A stretch of 10,128 nt of DNA from Paralactobacillus_A sp963926925. GTDB taxonomy: Bacteria; Bacillota; Bacilli; Lactobacillales; Lactobacillaceae. A model generated the notes under the pieces. The model searched no databases and had not been told where the DNA came from. It saw only the letters and a list, made by a program, of their open reading frames with translations. The stretch is taken from positions 1-10,128 of the forward strand of contig CAWUZD010000058.1 in assembly GCA_963926925.1 (NCBI GenBank), in the 5' to 3' direction. Position numbers and translations under genes: made by a program. Shown one piece after another: positions 1 through 7,173 of this stretch (positions within the stretch are counted from its first letter, which is position 1; each line of letters starts with the position of its first letter).

Positions 1-1284
1 GTTCAATTTTTACGGTTAATGTTTACTGACATTAACGGCATTATTAAAAATGTTGAAGTACCCATTAGTCAACTTGATAATGTATTAGCTAACAAAGTAA
101 TGTTCGATGGTTCTTCAATTGAAGGCTTTGCCCGGATTGAAGAAAGCGATATGTTACTTTATCCAGATTTAAGTACTTGGTTAATTTTCCCATGGGAAAA
201 CCAATATGGTAAAGTTGCCCGGTTAATTTGCAGTGTTCATAATCCAGATGGCACGCCATTCATGGGTGATCCACGGAATAATTTAATTCGTGTGCAATCA
301 CAAATGAAAAAGGCTGGTTTTTCATCATTTAATATTGGTCCTGAACCTGAATTTTTCTTATTTAAGATGAATGAAAATAATCAACCAACTACTAAGCTTA
401 ATGACCATGGTAGTTACTTTGATTTTGCGCCATTAGACATGGGTGAAAACTGCCGGCGTGATATCGTTTTGGAATTAGAAGAAATGGGCTTTGATGTTGA
501 AGCTAGTCACCATGAAGTAGCACCTGGCCAACATGAAATTGATTTCCGTTATTCTGATGTTTTGGAAGCCGCTGATAATATTCAAACTTTCAAATTAGTT
601 GTTAAGACAATTGCGCGGAAGCACGGTTTATATGCAACCTTTATGGCTAAACCATTGGATGGTATTAACGGTTCAGGAATGCATTTAAATATGAGTTTAT
701 TTAATGAAGATGGCAATGCTTTCTATGATCCTAACGGTAAGGAACAACTTTCACAAACTGCTTATTACTTCTTAGCTGGTTTGTTGAAGCATGCCCGGGC
801 CTTTACTGCTATTATGAACCCAACGGTTAACTCATATAAACGCTTAGTACCAGGCTATGAAGCACCTGTTTATGTGGCATGGTCAGCTAAGAATCGTTCC
901 CCATTAGTTCGTGTTCCACAATCACGAGGCATGGGTACCCGCTTGGAATTAAGAAGTGTTGATCCAACTGCTAACCCATACTTAGCATGTGCTGTTGCGT
1001 TATCAGTTGGTTTAAATGGTTTACAAGCCCGTGAAGATCCACAACCAGGAGTTGAACGGAATATTTACCAAATGACCGATGAAGAACGGCACTTGGAACA
1101 CATTGAAGACTTACCATCAACATTACATAATGCTTTAGAATTATTATCACATGATCAAGTTGTAATTGATGCCTTAGGCGAACATTTGTATCATAGTTTC
1201 GTTGATTCTAAAGAATTAGAATGGTCACAATACTTACAACAAGTATCACAATGGGAACGTGATCACTACATGAAGATGTATTAA
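1..1284 (+). CDS. glnA: Glutamine synthetase, class I-alpha, 5' end cut by window edge
   Basis: Cytosolic dodecameric enzyme that makes glutamine from glutamate, ammonia and ATP. The frame is open from base 1 (VQFLRLMFTD), which matches the family, so the ATG at 19 is an internal Met and the true start lies to the left. There are 427 visible residues; taking the B. subtilis enzyme as 444 residues, about 17 are missing. Visible motifs (numbered from base 1): MFDGSSIEGF at 34-43, the catalytic GPEPEFFLF near 113, EVAPGQHEID near 172, NGSGMHLN near 223, and the flexible-loop Glu at 287 (equivalent to Glu304 of B. subtilis). Arg45 matches B. subtilis Arg62, involved in glutamine feedback inhibition. 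The adenylylation-site tyrosine motif of the I-beta type is absent (NIYQMTDEER instead), which fits class I-alpha. GlnR regulation is usual in the family, but the promoter is outside the window. The stop is one base from queT. Confidence 0.97.
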   Translation, partial: VQFLRLMFTDINGIIKNVEVPISQLDNVLANKVMFDGSSIEGFARIEESDMLLYPDLSTWLIFPWENQYGKVARLICSVHNPDGTPFMGDPRNNLIRVQSQMKKAGFSSFNIGPEPEFFLFKMNENNQPTTKLNDHGSYFDFAPLDMGENCRRDIVLELEEMGFDVEASHHEVAPGQHEIDFRYSDVLEAADNIQTFKLVVKTIARKHGLYATFMAKPLDGINGSGMHLNMSLFNEDGNAFYDPNGKEQLSQTAYYFLAGLLKHARAFTAIMNPTVNSYKRLVPGYEAPVYVAWSAKNRSPLVRVPQSRGMGTRLELRSVDPTANPYLACAVALSVGLNGLQAREDPQPGVERNIYQMTDEERHLEHIEDLPSTLHNALELLSHDQVVIDALGEHLYHSFVDSKELEWSQYLQQVSQWERDHYMKMY

Positions 1285-1285
1285 A

Positions 1286-1771
1286 ATGCATAACAGCAAA
1301 TTAATTAATTTGACGAAAGGGGCAGCAATTGCTGCCTTATATGCAGTTATCACATTAATCATTGCGCCATTTGGATATGGTGCTATCCAAGTTAGATTAT
1401 CAGAAATGTTAACTAACTTAGCAGCATTTAATAAACGTTATATTTGGGCTTTAACAATTGGGTGTGTGATTGCTAATTTATGGTCACCAATGGGGATTAT
1501 TGATATTGTCTTTGGTTCATTAAGTACTTTAGTGGCAACAACACTTACATATTTGATTGCTAAACATTATCATCGGCTGGTTGCTAAATTAGCAGTTGCA
1601 CCGATTATTAATACGTTAATGATGTGGACAATTGCTTTAGAATTGCATATTACTAATCATTTACCGTTTTTAATAACGTATTTAACAACAGCACTTGGTG
1701 AATTTATTTCAGTAACCCTTGGGTCAGTTGTGTTTTACTTTATCGCGAAAAGAATTGATTTAAGTAAATAA
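1286..1771 (+). CDS. queT: QueT-type queuosine precursor ECF transporter substrate-binding subunit
   Basis: A 161-residue, highly hydrophobic protein with about five to six membrane segments, matching the QueT family (DUF988). In this family the protein is the S component of an energy-coupling factor transporter and is thought to import preQ1/preQ0-type queuosine precursors together with a shared EcfA/A'/T module. Recognisable motifs are IQVRLSE at 34-40 and NLWSPMGIIDIVFGSL at 64-79. The ATG follows the glnA stop after one base and there is no good Shine-Dalgarno sequence before it, so translation probably depends on ribosomes finishing glnA. In many lactic acid bacteria queT sits behind a preQ1 riboswitch. 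No room for one exists here, so a riboswitch could only act from upstream of glnA. No ecfA/ecfT genes are in the window. The family call is firm; the exact substrate is inferred. Confidence 0.9.
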   Translation: MHNSKLINLTKGAAIAALYAVITLIIAPFGYGAIQVRLSEMLTNLAAFNKRYIWALTIGCVIANLWSPMGIIDIVFGSLSTLVATTLTYLIAKHYHRLVAKLAVAPIINTLMMWTIALELHITNHLPFLITYLTTALGEFISVTLGSVVFYFIAKRIDLSK

Positions 1772-1777
1772 AAAGGA

Positions 1778-1783
1778 GGTTTG
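1778..1783 (+). promoter_or_regulatory. Strong ribosome binding site for the DUF2829 gene
   Basis: AAGGAGG occupies roughly 1776-1782, just before the ATG at 1788. It is the only near-perfect Shine-Dalgarno sequence inside the glnA-to-SDR unit; the starts of queT and of the SDR gene lack one. This suggests that the DUF2829 protein is made independently, and perhaps at a higher level than its neighbours. Confidence 0.75.
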
Positions 1784-1787
1784 TAAA

Positions 1788-2012
1788 ATGACATTTGAAG
1801 AAGTATTACCACAAATTAAAGCTGGCAAAAAAGCCATTCGTAAAACTTGGAATGGCGGTGAAAAATATATTTTTGAAGTTAACGATGAATATAATGGGGA
1901 AGCAGTTCATCCACACTTTTTAATCAGAACTGATGAAGAACCACAACTTTCAGTTTTTGAACCAAATAGCTGTGATATTTCAGCTGATGATTGGGTTATC
2001 GTTGATGACTAA
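1788..2012 (+). CDS. DUF2829 family small protein (Tad2-like fold family)
   Basis: A 74-residue acidic soluble protein with the DUF2829 layout: an N-terminal helix (TFEEVLPQIKAGKKA), then RKTWNGGEKYI around Trp21, and a C-terminal ADDWVIVDD with Trp69. DUF2829 includes the phage anti-Thoeris protein Tad2, which sequesters a cyclic ADP-ribose-type signal. Many Firmicutes also carry chromosomal members of unknown role. It has a strong AAGGAGG site and begins 16 bases after queT; its last 8 bases overlap the start of the SDR gene. There is no phage gene nearby. I see the family resemblance; a signal-binding role here is only inference and a housekeeping role is equally possible. Confidence 0.8.
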   Translation: MTFEEVLPQIKAGKKAIRKTWNGGEKYIFEVNDEYNGEAVHPHFLIRTDEEPQLSVFEPNSCDISADDWVIVDD

Positions 2013-2760
2013 TTGTTTTAAAAATAAAAAAGCAATTGTTACCGGCGTTGCTTCAGGAATCGGTTTTCAACAAGCTAATTTATTACTCCAAAACGGTTGT
2101 GATGTTGTTGGTATTGATATCAACACATCATCGGCTTTGCATGACTTTGCGAAGTTTGGTAATCATTTTCAGTTTGTGCAAGCTGATTTGGCTGATGAAC
2201 AGTTAGCAGTGACTGCTGTGAACAAAGCATTATGTTTTTTAAAAACATGTGATTTTGTATGTAATACTGCTGGGATACTTGATGATTACAAACCGTTATT
2301 AGCGACTGATTTTGCGTTATGGGATAAGATTATTAAAACTAATCTGTATTCATTATTTGCAGTTACTAAAACGGTATTACCATTAATGTTAAAACAGCAT
2401 CATGGTGTTTTTGTTAATATGGCATCAATTGCTGGGATGATGGCTGGTGGCGGTGGTGCTGCTTATACATCTTCTAAGCATGCTATTATTGGTTTTACTA
2501 AACAATTAGATTTTGATTATGCAAGTCAGGGAATTCGTGCTAATTGTATTGCACCCGGTGCTGTGAAAACTGCGATGACAAGTGCGGATTTTGCCGGTGA
2601 TGGTGCAATTGCTAAACAAGTAGCACAACAAATTCCGGTTAAAAGATATGCATTACCTGAAGAAATAGCTGATGCAACGTTATACTTATTAAGTGATCGG
2701 GCTAGTTATATTCATGGTACTGTCTTAACCATTGATGGTGGTTGGATGGATGGTAAATAA
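2005..2760 (+). CDS. Short-chain dehydrogenase/reductase (classical SDR, FabG-like)
   Basis: A 251-residue cytosolic NAD(P)-dependent oxidoreductase of the classical SDR family. The Rossmann motif TGVASGIG is at 13-20, the second-strand acid is Asp38 (GIDIN, which suggests NADH preference), Asp61 follows, NTAG is at 87-90 and the catalytic tetrad is Asn113, Ser141, Tyr154 and Lys158 (YTSSK). The C-terminal DGGWMDG is typical. I chose the ATG at 2005 because SDRs start a few residues before the first strand; upstream in-frame ATGs (1933, 1987) would add a non-family extension. The start overlaps the DUF2829 stop by 8 bases and has no clear Shine-Dalgarno, so it is probably translationally coupled. 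It resembles proteins annotated as 3-oxoacyl-ACP reductase, but it is outside a fatty-acid cluster and the substrate is unknown. Confidence 0.92.
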   Translation: MTNCFKNKKAIVTGVASGIGFQQANLLLQNGCDVVGIDINTSSALHDFAKFGNHFQFVQADLADEQLAVTAVNKALCFLKTCDFVCNTAGILDDYKPLLATDFALWDKIIKTNLYSLFAVTKTVLPLMLKQHHGVFVNMASIAGMMAGGGGAAYTSSKHAIIGFTKQLDFDYASQGIRANCIAPGAVKTAMTSADFAGDGAIAKQVAQQIPVKRYALPEEIADATLYLLSDRASYIHGTVLTIDGGWMDGK

Positions 2761-2795
2761 AAAAAGCGTGAAGATAAAATATCTTCACGCTTTTT
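2761..2795. terminator. Bidirectional intrinsic terminator between the SDR gene and pepX
   Basis: A perfect 16-bp inverted repeat: left arm 2761-2776, loop AAA 2777-2779, right arm 2780-2795. The core is GCGTGAAGATA and the arms end in A5 and T5, so the RNA from either strand carries a stem followed by a U-rich tail. It begins right after the SDR stop and lies 11 bases beyond the pepX stop, so it should end both converging units. Confidence 0.93.
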
Positions 2796-2806
2796 GTTAT
2801 GCAAAG

Positions 2807-5224
2807 TTATTGTTTATCTAAGAATGGAATATCAATCTTAGTATGAGCTAAGTCAATAGTGTATTGGTCTTCATTTTTGCCACGGCAGGTCATTGCCATA
2901 TCAGTTGCATAAATTACTAATCCTAATTGGTGATCAGTTAAAAGATGATAATGAGTTGGCTGTAATTCAAAGGTGACATCAACCCATTGATTAGGAATAA
3001 CCGGATCATTTTGCCAATTATTATGTTGATTTTGTAAATTAATATGGCCTTTTGCAATTTGCTTGAATGAGGTTGCGGTGGTTAATTGGAATTCCATTAA
3101 GTTATCAGTTGCTCCATAGACTGATAATTGGATGGCATTTTTAGCGATTAAGCTTGGTGAAATGCCAAACCTTTTTGCTTCACCATAATCAACCAATTGG
3201 GCTGAAAGTAAACCAGTATTTTGATTTACTTTAACCCGACAGGTTACTTTGGGCACACCGCATAAGTAAGCATCATGTCTAAATGGCGTTGTTTTCCAAA
3301 TCAGCCGGTTAGCTTTATAAGCCGAATTATCTTTTAATAATTCATATTGCCACTTTAAATCGTCATTGCAATTCTTAAGGAATGTAGCAACACCATTATC
3401 AACAAAACTTGCTTCGCCGTCTTGGGCAGTGATGGTTAAGTGTTCATCAGTTTGTGGATAATAAGTATGATAGTAATTACTTTGCCAATCTTGGTAAGTA
3501 TGCCATGTTTCTGGCGTGACATTATCTTGAATCAAAACATTCGGAATTACTTGTGGAGCATTATTATCAACACCAAGTAATTCATAACTTAACCATAAGT
3601 TCATCATGTCATTAAAGTCGATTGATTGCATATTATTAATGTAAATATGTTGACCCTGATGCAAAATTAACTTGCGGTTAATTGGTAAGTTTTGCAATTT
3701 TTGCCACATTTTTTCAACATTGCGTGGTTTAACATTCCAATCATTAAGACCATGAACATAAACGACATCACACTTGATATTATCAGCATGATTTCGATAG
3801 TTACGTTCGTCCCAGAAGGTATTGTAATTACCATGTTCGCGGTCTTGACCGGCACTTAAATTATCTAATTCATTATCAAAAGCAGCTTTAACTTCACGCC
3901 ATTTGCCAGCATCTTGGCGAGTACTACCAGTGAAAACAGCCAAAACATCGGTATCTTCACCTTGACATGCTTCAGGAGCAACGACTAAGCCATTTTCACG
4001 ATAATAATCATACCAAGAAGAAATAGCAGCTTCAGAAATAATTGTCTTTAAACCGGCTACGCCAGTGGTAGCGGCTGCTGTTGCAAGGGTGCCAAGGTAT
4101 GACCGCCCCGTCATTGCTACATTACCAGTGCACCACCATGCTTTAATTTCAATATTATCAGTTTTATTAGTGTAAGCTTTCCGGTCACCATGTAACCATT
4201 GAATAATCGCAATGGTAGAAATAATTTCGTCAACACCACCAGTAGTCCGAATCCCATCAGAATAACGTGTGCCAATGCCACCAGCATAGACGCTCGCAAA
4301 GCCACGGGCATTTAAGTATTCATTTAATGTATAGACACGATTATCACTGCCAGCAATGCTATTAAGATCACTGTACTTTTGTTCACCAGCAGGGACACGT
4401 GCTGCTGGTAAATTAGCGGCCTGATATTGATAGTGTGGTTCCTTAACAGACTTGGTATCCTTTACTTGCAAGCGATAGTTAACGTCATGGGTAGCTTTAT
4501 CAGTTGCTTGTTCATTAACGCCACAGAAGTATGGATCAGCAGTGTATAAGGCTGGGACCTTAAGCCCTTTTTCGGTTTCAACTGGCCGCATAATGGTCGT
4601 TGCTAATAAATCACGTTTGCCATCATGGTCAGTATCCAAAGGTGATTCGACATAAACAACTTCTTGAATAAACTTGCTCTTGTCAAAAACAGGTTGTGAT
4701 TTACCGTTAAAGAAAATAAAACGGGGATGATCATTATCAAGCATGTCATTAAAGAAACCATGATTAGCTAAATCATCAAGGAAAATTAAATTCCGTGGTG
4801 TCCGCATGTTTAAAAGGGTATAAAAAGCACTAACTAAATCATCATTATCATGTAAAGTGTGCTTAATGGTTGGTAAACTAATTTTTTGCATGAAATTAGC
4901 AGCATCATTTAATTGATAGTCATCGTCAACAACAAAGCCTAATAATTGTAATGTCATGTTATTGAAATAATTAGCTGGCATTTCACATGGCTGTTGTTGT
5001 AAAAAGGTTGCTAAATCAATATCATCACTTAATAAAATGCGTTGTTGATGTTCTAATTTAGCCGTTGCACTGTAATCACTTGGAAATAGTTGATTAATCA
5101 TGAAGGTTAAATTATCAGTAAATGTTTGTTTTTTGAAATCAATATTAATTAAACCAATATTCATTAATTCTTGTTGTTGGGTTGTTAGGTTAGGGGTATA
5201 ATGCGCAAATTGATTTAATTTCAT
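2807..5224 (-). CDS. pepX: X-prolyl dipeptidyl aminopeptidase PepX
   Basis: An 805-residue cytosolic serine peptidase of family S15 that removes X-Pro dipeptides from the N-terminus of peptides. In lactic acid bacteria it is central to using proline-rich casein-type peptides. The N-terminal helical domain (about 1-150) is followed by the alpha/beta-hydrolase core. Ser375 lies in GRSYLGT, Asp495 in HGLNDWNVKP and His526 in HQGQHIYIN; the Ser-Asp spacing of 120 equals that of lactococcal PepX. The C-terminal part (about 575-800) is the jelly-roll domain. No signal peptide is seen. The start is supported by AAGGAGGA eight bases before the ATG. It follows the aldo/keto reductase by 23 bases on the same strand and probably shares its transcript. 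Length is slightly above the usual 760-800. Confidence 0.97.
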   Translation of the reverse strand: MKLNQFAHYTPNLTTQQQELMNIGLINIDFKKQTFTDNLTFMINQLFPSDYSATAKLEHQQRILLSDDIDLATFLQQQPCEMPANYFNNMTLQLLGFVVDDDYQLNDAANFMQKISLPTIKHTLHDNDDLVSAFYTLLNMRTPRNLIFLDDLANHGFFNDMLDNDHPRFIFFNGKSQPVFDKSKFIQEVVYVESPLDTDHDGKRDLLATTIMRPVETEKGLKVPALYTADPYFCGVNEQATDKATHDVNYRLQVKDTKSVKEPHYQYQAANLPAARVPAGEQKYSDLNSIAGSDNRVYTLNEYLNARGFASVYAGGIGTRYSDGIRTTGGVDEIISTIAIIQWLHGDRKAYTNKTDNIEIKAWWCTGNVAMTGRSYLGTLATAAATTGVAGLKTIISEAAISSWYDYYRENGLVVAPEACQGEDTDVLAVFTGSTRQDAGKWREVKAAFDNELDNLSAGQDREHGNYNTFWDERNYRNHADNIKCDVVYVHGLNDWNVKPRNVEKMWQKLQNLPINRKLILHQGQHIYINNMQSIDFNDMMNLWLSYELLGVDNNAPQVIPNVLIQDNVTPETWHTYQDWQSNYYHTYYPQTDEHLTITAQDGEASFVDNGVATFLKNCNDDLKWQYELLKDNSAYKANRLIWKTTPFRHDAYLCGVPKVTCRVKVNQNTGLLSAQLVDYGEAKRFGISPSLIAKNAIQLSVYGATDNLMEFQLTTATSFKQIAKGHINLQNQHNNWQNDPVIPNQWVDVTFELQPTHYHLLTDHQLGLVIYATDMAMTCRGKNEDQYTIDLAHTKIDIPFLDKQ

Positions 5225-5230
5225 TGTTAA

Positions 5231-5238
5231 TATCCTCC
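5231..5238 (-). promoter_or_regulatory. Strong ribosome binding site of pepX
   Basis: The minus strand reads AAGGAGGATATTAACA immediately before the pepX ATG, a full-consensus Shine-Dalgarno placed inside the 23-base gap after the aldo/keto reductase. It fixes the pepX start and indicates efficient independent translation within a shared mRNA. Confidence 0.85.
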
Positions 5239-5247
5239 TTCTAAAAA

Positions 5248-6198
5248 CTAAACTTCAGCACGATAAGGTTTAAATAAGTTTTCAATAAATTGATAATCAT
5301 CATTACTTAAATCAATGCCCATCGCTTTAGCATTACTAATGACTTCATCAACACGTTTTGCACCTGGTAAGGCAATGGTTACATCAGGATCAGCAATATA
5401 AAATGCTAATACTAATTGGGTTACCGTCGCGTTGTATTTAGCAGCGATTGGTTTTAATTGATCCACTTTATCAATGATTTGTGAAAAACGTGGTTCAGTA
5501 AAATCAGGGTTATAATGACGAATATCACCTTCGGGAAAGGTAACCGTATGATCATACTTACCAGTTAATAATCCTGAAGCTAATGAGAAGAATGGGCATA
5601 ATGAAATATGGTGTTCATGTGCATATGGTAATAAATCATTTTGACCATAGGGATGAATTAAACTATATTCATTTTGAATAATGTCAACTTGTTCATTCTT
5701 ATTAGCTTCTTTTAATTGTGCTAACGAAAAGTTAGAAACCCCAATTGCCCGAATCTTACCAGTTTTTTTAATTTCAGCTAAAGCAGCAACGGCTTCATCT
5801 TTAGGCGTAACATTATCAGGATGATGAATGTAGAAAATATCAATATAATCAGTCTTTAACCGTAATAACGCTTTATCAACCGCTTCTTTGAGGAATTTTG
5901 GATCATTCCGAATAACTTTTTCACCAGTTGAAAAGTCTTGAGCAGCTTTATCAGCAATTACGAATTTTGACCGATCATAACCTTGGATAGCATCACCGAC
6001 TAATTCTTCTGAATGACCTAAACCATAAGCAAAGGCGGTATCAATGAAGGTAATGCCAGCATCTAAGGCGGTTCTGACCAATTCTTTACCATTTTCATCA
6101 TTTAAATTTGGAAAAAGATTCCAACCACCCACCGCGTTTGTTCCAAAGCCGAGTGGTGTTGATTTTACATCTGATTTACCAATTGTGACTTCTTTCAT
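5248..6198 (-). CDS. Aldo/keto reductase, IolS-like (AKR11 type)
   Basis: A 316-residue cytosolic NADPH-dependent oxidoreductase with a TIM-barrel fold. The catalytic tetrad is visible as Asp53 and Tyr58 (DTAFAYG), Lys84 (IADKAA) and His125 (YIHHPD). GVSNFSLAQLKEANKN, LASGLLTGKY, TFPEGDIR and the cofactor-binding IALPGAKRVDEV near the C-terminus are all present. From memory the whole chain is close to B. subtilis IolS (AKR11A), including the GTNAVGGWNLFPNLN opening. No inositol genes are in the window, so an inositol role is not supported and I give no symbol. A GAGG site lies about eight bases upstream of the ATG. It is the first gene of a probable two-gene unit with pepX, reading away from the TSUP gene. 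The natural substrate is unknown. Confidence 0.93.
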   Translation of the reverse strand: MKEVTIGKSDVKSTPLGFGTNAVGGWNLFPNLNDENGKELVRTALDAGITFIDTAFAYGLGHSEELVGDAIQGYDRSKFVIADKAAQDFSTGEKVIRNDPKFLKEAVDKALLRLKTDYIDIFYIHHPDNVTPKDEAVAALAEIKKTGKIRAIGVSNFSLAQLKEANKNEQVDIIQNEYSLIHPYGQNDLLPYAHEHHISLCPFFSLASGLLTGKYDHTVTFPEGDIRHYNPDFTEPRFSQIIDKVDQLKPIAAKYNATVTQLVLAFYIADPDVTIALPGAKRVDEVISNAKAMGIDLSNDDYQFIENLFKPYRAEV

Positions 6199-6223
6199 TT
6201 TTATGCCTCGCTTGTTATTTATA

Positions 6224-6240
6224 TACTATATTTTATAGTA
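6224..6240. promoter_or_regulatory. Inverted repeat in the likely promoter of the aldo/keto reductase
   Basis: TACTATA (6224-6230) and TATAGTA (6234-6240) form a perfect 7-bp inverted repeat around TTT, 26 bases upstream of the reductase ATG. On the minus strand it contains -10-like hexamers (TATAAA, TATAGT), but no convincing -35 lies at the right distance. It may be an operator overlapping the promoter, or simply AT-rich symmetry. A second short inverted repeat, AAATG-N5-CATTT, is at 6250-6264. Confidence 0.35.
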
Positions 6241-6298
6241 ATAATGTTTAAATGAGAACCATTTCGCTTAATTAACTTATTTTTAGTAAGCAATAAAA

Positions 6299-6327
6299 TG
6301 GGCAGAAGTGCTAACAAGTGCTATAAT
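6299..6327 (+). promoter_or_regulatory. Extended -10 promoter of the TSUP gene
   Basis: A perfect TATAAT at 6322-6327 is preceded by TGC (an extended -10, TG at 6319-6320). TGGGCA at 6299-6304 is a 4/6 match to the -35, at 17-bp spacing. Transcription would begin near 6334, giving a leader of about 30 bases to the ATG at 6365. Confidence 0.75.
6306..6323 (+). repeat. AAGTGCTA direct repeat overlapping the promoter spacer and -10
   Basis: AAGTGCTA occurs at 6306-6313 and again at 6316-6323, a period of exactly 10 bases, or one helical turn. The second copy overlaps the extended -10. The arrangement suits a regulator contacting one face of the DNA, but no known operator is recognised. Confidence 0.5.
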
Positions 6328-6364
6328 ACAAAGTCGTTACAAGAAATAAGTAAGAGGTAATAAT

Positions 6365-7159
6365 ATGTTTAAAATTATCTTATATGCACTGATTGTGATT
6401 GTTGCAACAGTGGCGGGGTCATCAACTGGTTTAGGTGGTGGCGTTGTTATTAAGCCAATGTTTGATTTGGTGGGAAATTTATCAACCGCAACGGTTAATT
6501 TTTATTCATCATTAGCCGTTTTTACAATGGCAGTAGTAGCGGTAATTCGTCAAATAAAGCGGGGTTTTTCATTTAATTTTAAAGTGTTGTTGTCAGTTTC
6601 AGCTGGTGCGATTGCTGGGGGCTTTTTAGGACAATGGTTACTAGTAGAATTTGTTAAATTAGTTAGTCCAGCATATTCCAAAATTATCCAATCAATCATG
6701 TTATGTATCATGTTGATTAGTGTTTTGGTATATTCATTAAACAAGAAACGTATCCGTACTTTTCATATCTGCAATTTATTCGTAATTCTCCTTTTAGGAC
6801 TATTTTTAGGTACGTTTTCCGTTTTCTTAGGCATTGGTGGTGGTCCTGTTAACGTTGCGTTAACAATGATCTTATTCTCATTCAAAATGCGGGAAGCAGC
6901 GGTTTACTCAGTCGGAATTATTTTCTTCTCACAATTGATGAAGTTATTAACCGTCTTTATTGGTAGTGGTAAGTATCAAATTAACTTTAATCCAGCAATT
7001 ATGATTGCGGTGATTATTGCAGCTATTATTGGTGGTTTTGTTGGTACAATTATTAATCGTCGTGCTAGTGATAAAGGCTTGGATGCAATTTATAATTGGA
7101 TGATTATTGCTTTGATTGGCGTAACAATCTTTAATGCCGCCCGGTTCATCATGGCTTAA
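6365..7159 (+). CDS. TSUP family (TauE/SafE) membrane permease
   Basis: A 264-residue integral membrane protein with about eight hydrophobic segments arranged as two homologous halves, the hallmark of the TSUP family (PF01925). The glycine-rich signature occurs twice: GSSTGLGGGVVIKP at 18-31 and FLGIGGGPVNV at 154-164. Basic residues between segments (KKRIR, INRRASDKG) fit cytoplasmic loops. Family members move anions such as sulfite, sulfoacetate or other organosulfur compounds; nothing in this sequence fixes the substrate. The start is supported by GAGG at 6354-6357 and by the promoter just upstream. It is divergent from the aldo/keto reductase and overlaps the converging small membrane gene by 4 bases at the 3' end. 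No obvious sulfur metabolism genes are nearby. Confidence 0.9.
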   Translation: MFKIILYALIVIVATVAGSSTGLGGGVVIKPMFDLVGNLSTATVNFYSSLAVFTMAVVAVIRQIKRGFSFNFKVLLSVSAGAIAGGFLGQWLLVEFVKLVSPAYSKIIQSIMLCIMLISVLVYSLNKKRIRTFHICNLFVILLLGLFLGTFSVFLGIGGGPVNVALTMILFSFKMREAAVYSVGIIFFSQLMKLLTVFIGSGKYQINFNPAIMIAVIIAAIIGGFVGTIINRRASDKGLDAIYNWMIIALIGVTIFNAARFIMA

Positions 7160-7173
7160 CGGTGCCGTGTAAG
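7155..7173. other. Possible hairpin over the overlapping stop codons of two converging genes
   Basis: CTTAACG (7155-7161), loop GTGC, then CGT-G-TAAG (7166-7173) with one bulged G. It would form a 7-bp stem covering the last codons of both converging genes. It lacks a T-tract on either strand, so it is not a convincing intrinsic terminator; no other terminator is visible between these genes. Confidence 0.3.

Noticed and set aside
19..21. ATG at 19 as the start of glnA
   Set aside because: The frame stays open to base 1 with family-typical residues (QFLRL) before it, so the gene begins outside the window.
1933..2004. Longer N-terminus for the SDR protein
   Set aside because: It would add 24 residues inside the DUF2829 gene that do not resemble the family, with no ribosome site.
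3667..4311. Two minus-strand frames of 62 and 64 residues within pepX
   Set aside because: They are alternate frames of the well-supported pepX gene with no start signals.
6044..6238. 64-residue plus-strand frame over the aldo/keto reductase start
   Set aside because: Antisense to a firm gene; no ribosome site and no family resemblance.
6550..6744. 64-residue minus-strand frame within the TSUP gene
   Set aside because: Antisense shadow of a firm membrane protein gene.
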